DNA of 64,000 nucleotides from Cymodocea nodosa. Its lineage: Eukaryota; Streptophyta; Magnoliopsida; Alismatales; Cymodoceaceae. Position numbers and translations under genes: made by a program. This document shows positions 57,563-64,000 of this stretch, in pieces (position 1 is the first letter of the stretch; every line of letters begins with the position of its first letter). The stretch lies in assembly GCA_036874045.1 (NCBI GenBank), contig CM072337.1, forward strand, positions 2,790,001 to 2,854,000. Direction: 5' to 3'. The notes beneath the pieces were generated by a model. That model searched no databases, was not told where the DNA came from, and saw only the letters and a list, made by a program, of their open reading frames with translations.

Positions 57563-57578
57563 CTTCCCCCATACCTAA
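57563..57578 (-). other. Polypurine tract of copy D
   Basis: Minus strand TTAGGTATGGGGGAAG adjoining the 3' LTR. Confidence 0.85.
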
Positions 57579-59323
57579 ATTTTGCTAGTCCCTTAGCAAA
57601 CTAAGATCTAATTAATTGGTCTTTCAAGAAGTGCTAGAATTAATTCGTCCCCTTTTTTTTTTTTCTTCTGTTCAGCATAAACATATATTCTGTATGTTTC
57701 AATAATCAACCTGCAAAGATATTTAGAATATATGTAAATTACATACAAAGTATATCATCTTCATATAGGTGTTAATTATATTATCGTTTGTTCTTCTTTT
57801 CATCATCTGTTATCCTGAATTTTCCAATAAGTTTTCTAGAAGAAATTTCAACAACATACGAATCAAAGTACTATCCAATTCAATCTGATTAAGACAAGTA
57901 GAATAAAGAATTGTATTTCCATTAACAACTTCAAAAGTCAATTCCAGATTCATATTTCAGCAATTCTAGATAACAGAAAATATACTCGATTCATAAGATA
58001 TTTGTATTTCACAAAACACTTGTATCTTTTCAGAATAGTATATATATATATATATATATATATATTGTGTACTTTAAAAGTTAATTTGACAAGCTTGAAT
58101 CATACAAGAGCTTTCTAATGTACCCATGTAATGAGCTTTCAGTCAACAATCCTAAATCTGATCAGGATCTTATGTTGCCAGATTTTCAGAGTCCTTTTTC
58201 AGGTCAACAATCCTTACATACCTATCTGCTTAAGTACAAAAGGCTCGTGATCAAACAAGTCAATAAACTCTCAAAGTTTTTTTCTTTTTTTTTTTCTAAA
58301 AATAAATGCACACACGAAACAAAGCATTAATCACATACTGTATATGCACGTATTTCATTAATACAGATGTAATAAAACACCAATCTCATATAATCATGCT
58401 TCTATCATTTACTAAAGATATGAATCCATAACAATAAGCTCATACTTTATCTGTAGTTTAATAAGATCTACACATAAATCATTCTACAAGTTCAATCAGT
58501 CAAAGTAAATGTATCTTTCATCATATGTGTTTCATTTAATCCAGAATTCACATCTCAGCTCCTTTAGTACTTAAGATAATTTTCTGATTAAGCATTAAAT
58601 ATTCTGATTTCATTTTAAAATCGTGAAACTGTTAAACTCATGAAATTCAGAAAAATCATAAGATACTATATTTAGATTTACATAAACAATAAATTTTATA
58701 GCATCTTCTATAGCCTTCTAACTATAACATTCAAGCAGTTTATAAAAATTTTACAGTCTCAATTATCGGATAGTTACAGCAAGTTCATAAAAATTTTCAA
58801 TTTCCTCAAAACTTTGTAGTACCTTTTTAATTAACAAACTTACGTGGCTGTTACTTTAATTACCTCCCCCCCATACCTTCATTTTGCATTGTCCTCAATG
58901 TAAAAGATTTGACAATAAGTACAGTAATTGTAGTAGGTATGAATAAAGTTTTGTTTGATTTAAAATTCAGGATAAGTAATTGGTTACATACCTTGTTCCA
59001 TTTGTATCTCTTTCTGCAAATTTCGATTTTTGATTCTGAAAAACTTTTCATTCTCAGATAAACACAGAATATAAAATAAAATAACATTTAACAGATATTA
59101 ATAAATCAGTGTCTTGTGTGAAACTCAGGCTCCTATGCCTTTGGTGGCTCACAAGCAAGCTAGTTGGTTTCCCAAAACAGATACCAACAAACTGGATTGA
59201 TATTTTGTTTTGTTTGTTTTTTTTTTTTTTTTTTTAAATGAACATGAAAACTTCAAAATTCCTTTTTTTTTCTTTCTAAAAATAAATGCAGAATACACAA
59301 CATTAAACACACAAAATCACAAC
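57579..59323 (-). other. 3' UTR of copy D
   Basis: As in A and B, with a (TA)n run at 58041-58064, the second purine tract (58863-58878) and a 75-codon frame at 59087-58860. Confidence 0.7.
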
Positions 59324-60476
59324 TTAAGAACATGATTGAAAAGTAGAAACAAATGGAATAAATGTATCAGTCCAAGCAAACTTTTTAGGCATAATTCTTC
59401 TTGCTATTAATTCTGTTTTAATGCAGTTCTTGTTCCTTTTTAATTTGTAAACATGCAATATATTATAAATTCCAAATACGAGTGTATTACCATTAATGAT
59501 ATGTAATGCAGAAAGGGATCCTTTTTGGTTCCAAGGTAATGTAGCAATTTCTATTTCTACATCTATTTCAATATACTCCTCTTCCCACTTCCATTCATTC
59601 ATGTCTTCCATAATCCATATTTGAAATTTCATCAGTTCATCCCACCATCTTATCAGACATAAAGTAGGATCATCTTCTTCATTATACCACATTCCTATTT
59701 GAATTTCATTAAATTCTGCAGATGGTGGTTTAGCTATTTCACTCGGTACAGGTAAAATTTCTATATAACCATCATAACTGTCTATGCTTACTATGTATAA
59801 ATTAGATCTTTATGCTAATGATATCTCCGTGACTAAATAGATATAACCATCAAGTATGACATGTGTTTGGTTAATTAATGATTTCTGTCCTAGATATATT
59901 ATAATGTTTTCATTCCGAGATCTGTTCAAAAAATTATACACACTTAAGCGTAAATCTTCACCCCAATTTCCTGTAGGTCTCCAATAATATAATTTTTCAG
60001 GAATTGCTGAATTTTTATCAGAAAATATTAAAGTTGACCCACAATTTTCAATTGGTGTTTCAAATATATTAGGTCTTCCTATATTCCATTCTTCTCCTGT
60101 TATAAGATTTCTTATCAAAATATCAGGTAATGATAAACTTGCAAACCTTGGTCTCGTCTTGTATATGGTTAATCCTTCATCTATCCCCATAATATGACTC
60201 ATTCCTTCTAATGAATGCATTGGGTGGAATTCCAGTAGTTTCTTCCATAGCCAGATATTCATGGGTATTTGAACTACGATTAAATGATCTCCATATGAAT
60301 CCATCTCTATTCTTAGTTATTTTTGCAGCTTGTAGTCCCTGAAAATATTTTTCTTCAATACAGTCTTTAATTTCCTTTGATACATAACACAGCCTGCACA
60401 GATCTTTAGCTGACAAGTTACTTAGTATTTCCCTTTGTGCATCCAACGGTAATTGCATCAATTCCATTTGTCGATT
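59324..60476 (-). pseudogene. F-box protein gene, copy D (exon 2)
   Basis: Acceptor TTTTATTTTACAG at 60489-60477. F-box LPLDAQREILSNLSAKDL, then the C-terminal region to FVSTFQSCS. Breaks: a small insertion near 60210 shifts the frame, and a TAA lies near 59808. The Glu codon that is TAA in A and B is intact here (GAA near 60050). Least damaged of the copies in its middle part. Confidence 0.85.
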
Positions 60477-61340
60477 CTGTAAAATAAAAATAAAAATTTA
60501 GCAGAGACAAAAATTAACATAACTACTGCACACACTCGTGGAGTTAAGGCATAACTCAACATACTAAGTTCGTTGAGTTAAAAATTAACTCTACGATACT
60601 ATTAACTTAAAATAAAAACATATATAAATATAGATAGTTACTTCAGATATGCTGCTTCATTCAGTTGCCCTCCCAGAAGAGGTATCAATTTCATTAACCA
60701 TTCTATTGACAGGATTAGGTATAGCTTGTATTGGCAATCCTCTAGTAGGTCTAACTTCCATTGGTTCCTTTTGTCTAAGTGATATATTTCTATTCTGATT
60801 TTGAATTGCAGCATTTCCAAATATAAATTCTAGACGATTGTTTACTTGTTGGATTATCTTTTCTTATTTCTCTATTCTAGCTCCTTGTTCAATTAATACT
60901 TCATAACTTATGTTCTTCTCATTTATATTTTCTCCTCCCTGGAAATTGTTGTTTCTCCAAGATAAATTCGAGTGATTTCTCCAATTAGGATTATAAGAAT
61001 TTCCCAAGTTATCTCTCTGGTTTCTAGCATAAATAATATCTAAGTCATTTATGTTTGTATTCTTTTCTGCTAGCTTTTGATTTAATGATAACTCTTCTAT
61101 TTTCTTTGTTAATTCATTTAATTTCACCTCAAGCATAGTATTGGAATCTATTTCATGCATTCCTCTTGGCAATAATTTTTTATCTACAATGGCTTCAATC
61201 GAATTTTCCCACTATGCAGTTCTTTTTGCAAAATTTTCTAAATATGTCCATGCTTATTCACTACATAATTTTAAAAATCCATTTTGACAAGTAGATTCTA
61301 ATAAAGATTTCGTTGAAACATCTATGCCTTCATAAATTAT
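60477..61340 (-). pseudogene. Ty3 gag (capsid) ORF, copy D, C-terminal half
   Basis: Keeps the part from YEGIDVSTKSLLEST to NPNWRNHSNLSWRNN, with the shared TAG at 61212-61214. At 61340 it passes straight into the minisatellite, so the N-terminal capsid half, leader and exon 1 are deleted. Confidence 0.82.
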
Positions 61341-61610
61341 GCCTATGTTTCGGTAAAACCAATATTTTTTTCTGAAAATTAATATACAATTTTTTTTCCG
61401 GTTTAACCGATACTACGCTTCGGTCAGACCTAAATATTTTTTAATTTTTTATTTTTCTTTTGGTTGAATCGATACTATGTTTCGGTAAAATCAATATTTT
61501 TTTCTGAAAATTAATATACAATTTTTTTTTCCGGTTTAACCGATACTACACTTCGGTCAGACCTAAATATTTTTTAATTTTCCAGTCATACCGATGGATC
61601 CAGTCGGTTA
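61340..61610 (-). repeat. Minisatellite, copy D
   Basis: Three to four units with CGGTTTAACCGATACTA and CTTCGGTCAGACC, the same as in B. Confidence 0.8.
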
Positions 61611-61712
61611 AATCGCAACTATTTTTATATTTTATATATATATATATATTTTTTAATATATTTTTTTTAAAAAAATAAACATATATATATAAACATAAAA
61701 ACTGATTTCTTA

Positions 61713-62085
61713 CTAAGTAAAGCTCGAGTAGTACTCTACTCTAACTTCTTCTATAATTCCAAAGGAGCTTTTTGGTGTTTTCAGAATAGGTTTAAGTCTT
61801 TGTCTATTTACTTTAAATATATTCTGATTTTTAGGATTTTCAATTTCAATAACTCCATAAGGATAAACATTTCGAACTATGTAATGTCCTACCCATCTAG
61901 ATCTTAATTTTCCTGGATGGTTATGGAGTCTAGCCATATAAAGATATACTTCTTGTCCTATTTCAAAGCTTTTAGGAATAATTTTTCTATCATGCCAGAA
62001 TTTAATTTTCTCTTTTTCTCTTACAGTCTTCGAATAAGCTTCATTTCTAAATTCTTCTAATTCAATTAGTTGCATTTTCTTATTT
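61713..62085 (-). pseudogene. Ty3 integrase C-terminal part, copy D
   Basis: KIKFWHDRKIIPKSFEIGQ, LRSRWVGHYIVRNVYP, ENPKNQNIFKVNRQRLKPI; no catalytic core. Fused by deletion to the protease ORF at about 62090. Confidence 0.85.
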
Positions 62086-63657
62086 TCAGCAGCTTGATTT
62101 AAATTCTTCATATGCTAACTTCATTACTCTAGTTTTACAATTTATAACAACCCCTAATGTTGCTAAAAATGGCCTTCTCAAAATTAAAGATGTATCACTA
62201 TTTTTATGCTTAATTTGTTGGGAATCCAAAATTACAATATCAATAGGATATATAAAATTTTTGATTTTAATTAAGACATCCTCTATTTTTCCTCTAGGGT
62301 ATCTTATACTTCTATCAGCTAATTGAATAACCATACTAGTAGGAGTTAAGCATTCTAATCCTAAGGATGCAAATATATCACTTGGTATAACATTTATACC
62401 TGCACCTAGGTCTATTAATGTTCTTTCTAGAATGGTATTTCCTATGGTGCATGATATAACAGGGATTCCAGGATCAGATAACTTTTTAGGAATTTGTGGC
62501 AGAAATAGGGAACTATTTTGCTCAGCTAAAAAGACATTCCTAAGAACTTTTCACTCTCTTTTCTTAGTACACCAATCCTTAAGAAATTTAGCACAAGGTG
62601 GCATTTTCTGCAATAGATCTAACAAAGGAATGTTAACTTGTACTTTTTCAAAAATTTCTTTGATTTTTTCTTATTTTTCAGGAATTGTTTGTTGTAATCT
62701 TTCAGGATAGGGTGCTAAAGATTTTGATTTCAAAGACTCTTTTTCTTTCAATTGATTTGTTTGATCATTTTTAGCTTCATTCGCAGATTCAGATTGTTCT
62801 TCAGTGATTTTTAGATTTTCAGCTATTACATTTTCATTATCATTTTGATTTTTACTCTTATCCACCTTCATATCATTTCCATTTTGAGTTCTTGGTGGTA
62901 TATTAGTTCTAGATCTTAATGTTACACATACATCTTCTAGATTTTCATTACTTTCATGATGTTTTTGTATATCATTTTCGTGATTATGATCTTCAATTGT
63001 TTTTAGTTTTAAAGTACATTCTTTAAATTCTCTTGCATTAGTATTTTCTGTTTGCTGTATATTTTACAAATTATGCAAGTTTATAACATTATAATTTTCA
63101 TTGTCCTATTGCATAACTTGTATTTTCATTGCATTTTCGTCTAATGCTTTTAATTTTATTTCTAGATCATCTAATTTCGTTGCATTGACTTGATCAATTT
63201 TCTTTATGGTTTTTTCAGTTTCATAAATTATATCCCTTTTAGGTTCTGAATATGCCTTCTTATAGTTTAATTGGTTGACTTCTTGTTGTTGACACACAAA
63301 GTGTTCCAGTTTGTCTAGATTTTGCTCTATGCTATGCACCAATCTGTCATTGCTATCCCAAACTTCAGTGTCTCTCATCATATTATACATTCTATATTGA
63401 CCATTAGTTGGGTAAACTATAGGATTCTCATACTCGGCTCTATTATATTGAGGATAATTCATTTGTTGTTCATGGGATCTAACCATCTGTAAACGTCTCA
63501 ATTTCAAACAGTCAGAAATGTCGTGTTCTTCAGAATTGCAAAATTCACATATGCTAATTATAGGTTTCAGAAATCTTTGAGCATAAGCATATGTCATATT
63601 CTCAATTACAGAAGAAAACATACAACTCTGGCTATTAAAATAAAACAGCTCTAACAA
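62086..63657 (-). pseudogene. Zinc-knuckle ORF and retropepsin protease, copy D
   Basis: Zinc knuckle CEFCNSEEHDISDC near the N-terminus (63560-63520), a long Asn/Glu-rich linker, LERTLIDLGAGINVIPSDIF (the Asp protease active site in its plant DLGA form, about 62420-62360) and LADRSIRYPRGKIEDVL. Stops near 63105, 62670 and 62560 break it. The capsid domain is absent between zinc knuckle and primer site, as in B. Confidence 0.8.
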
Positions 63658-63686
63658 TTGCTTATATCAATTCAATTCAATTCAAT

Positions 63687-63704
63687 TCTCCGGCAACGAC
63701 GCCA
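63687..63704 (-). other. Primer binding site of copy D (tRNA-Asp type)
   Basis: Minus strand TGGCGTCGTTGCCGGAGA, two changes from the tRNA-Asp site, 7 bases from the 5' LTR. Confidence 0.85.
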
Positions 63705-63711
63705 TAAAACT

Positions 63712-64000
63712 TGTTTGGTTTTCCCAGCACTACACTAGAAAAACATGGATTTGTTACTTCTGTTTTTACTTAGTTAATTTATCTTTATGCCTATTCTCTC
63801 TTTTAGAAGTAAACAAACAACCTTTAATACAATTTAGATATTAATTCCAATTTGTACTTTTAACTACAAGTACACAGTGTCTATTGTATCAATGTGTAAG
63901 TACAGGTCGATCCCATAGGGAATTGGAGATGAACTTGAGAACTATTCATTTGTTAAAAATCAAATTTATATATTCAATAAACTTTCCGTTGATTTATAGT
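63712..64000 (-). repeat. 5' LTR of copy D, start only
   Basis: Begins on the plus strand with TGTTTGGTTTTCCCAGCAC, as the other LTRs of the family, and runs off the window. Confidence 0.88.

Larger units (their letters stand above)
55716..64000 (-). mobile_element. Ty3-type F-box element, copy D (runs off the window)
   Basis: 3' LTR 55716-57562, polypurine tract, 3' UTR, F-box gene, truncated capsid ORF, minisatellite, integrase C-terminus, protease, zinc-knuckle ORF, primer site and the start of the 5' LTR (63712). RT, RNase H and the integrase core are deleted, as are the leader and first half of the capsid ORF. Confidence 0.92.

Noticed and set aside
1..64000. tRNA, rRNA or riboswitch-like genes
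   Set aside because: No cloverleaf with proper box A/B sequences or rRNA signature was seen; the only tRNA-related sequences are retroelement primer sites.

Overview
The window is nuclear plant DNA: AT-rich, dominated by decayed LTR retrotransposons nested in one another, with one small gene island. The gene island shows a strong 5'-to-3' drop in GC within both host genes, which is typical of monocots; I therefore favour a monocot, but this is inference from composition only.

Layout. 1-15.9 kb: the 3' half of a Sirevirus-like Ty1/copia pol (1-2888), a 3' noncoding stretch, an envelope-like ORF ('ORF X', 4472-8942) interrupted by a Sirevirus 3' end with its LTR (LTR 6634-8386), then unit A: leader exon, F-box gene, 3' UTR, polypurine tract and a ~2 kb Ty3-type LTR ending at 14840, abutting a second copia pol fragment (14841-15927). 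15.9-18.5 kb: a decayed PIF/Harbinger element. 20.07-21.45 kb: first exon of a DEAD-box RNA helicase-like gene. 24.6-27.0 kb: a five-exon RsgA-type ribosome-biogenesis GTPase on the minus strand that looks intact. 31594-48176: a Tork/Tnt1-like copia element with perfect AGTGA target-site duplications, split by a 10.9 kb Ty3-type element B (35295-46238). 51.8-52.95 kb: a second Harbinger remnant. 53.1-55.7 kb: unit C, the same family as B. 55716 to the window end: unit D, same family, inserted into C.

The most interesting content is the Ty3-type family (A, B, C, D). Its LTRs, tRNA-Asp-type primer site, integrase and gag are of Athila-like plant Ty3 type, but the layout is unusual. The 5' ORF starts with a zinc knuckle and leads to protease. 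The capsid (gag) domain lies 3' of integrase. Behind it, in the position where retroviruses carry env, sits an F-box protein gene. In B and C the capsid ORF lies inside a GT-AG intron of about 1.55 kb; in A exactly that intron is missing, so A looks like a reverse-transcribed spliced RNA. The cassette has its own TATA-like box and arrays of palindromes. This suggests an element that uses splicing to switch between capsid and F-box expression.

A second theme is exchange between superfamilies: a 79-bp block is identical between the Sirevirus LTR (7138-7216) and the LTR of Ty3 copy D (57138-57216, minus), and the copia pol at 1-2888 is followed by a 3' UTR homologous to that of the F-box elements. 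No copy seen here is intact; most broken codons are C-to-T or G-to-A changes, and several stops are shared between copies.
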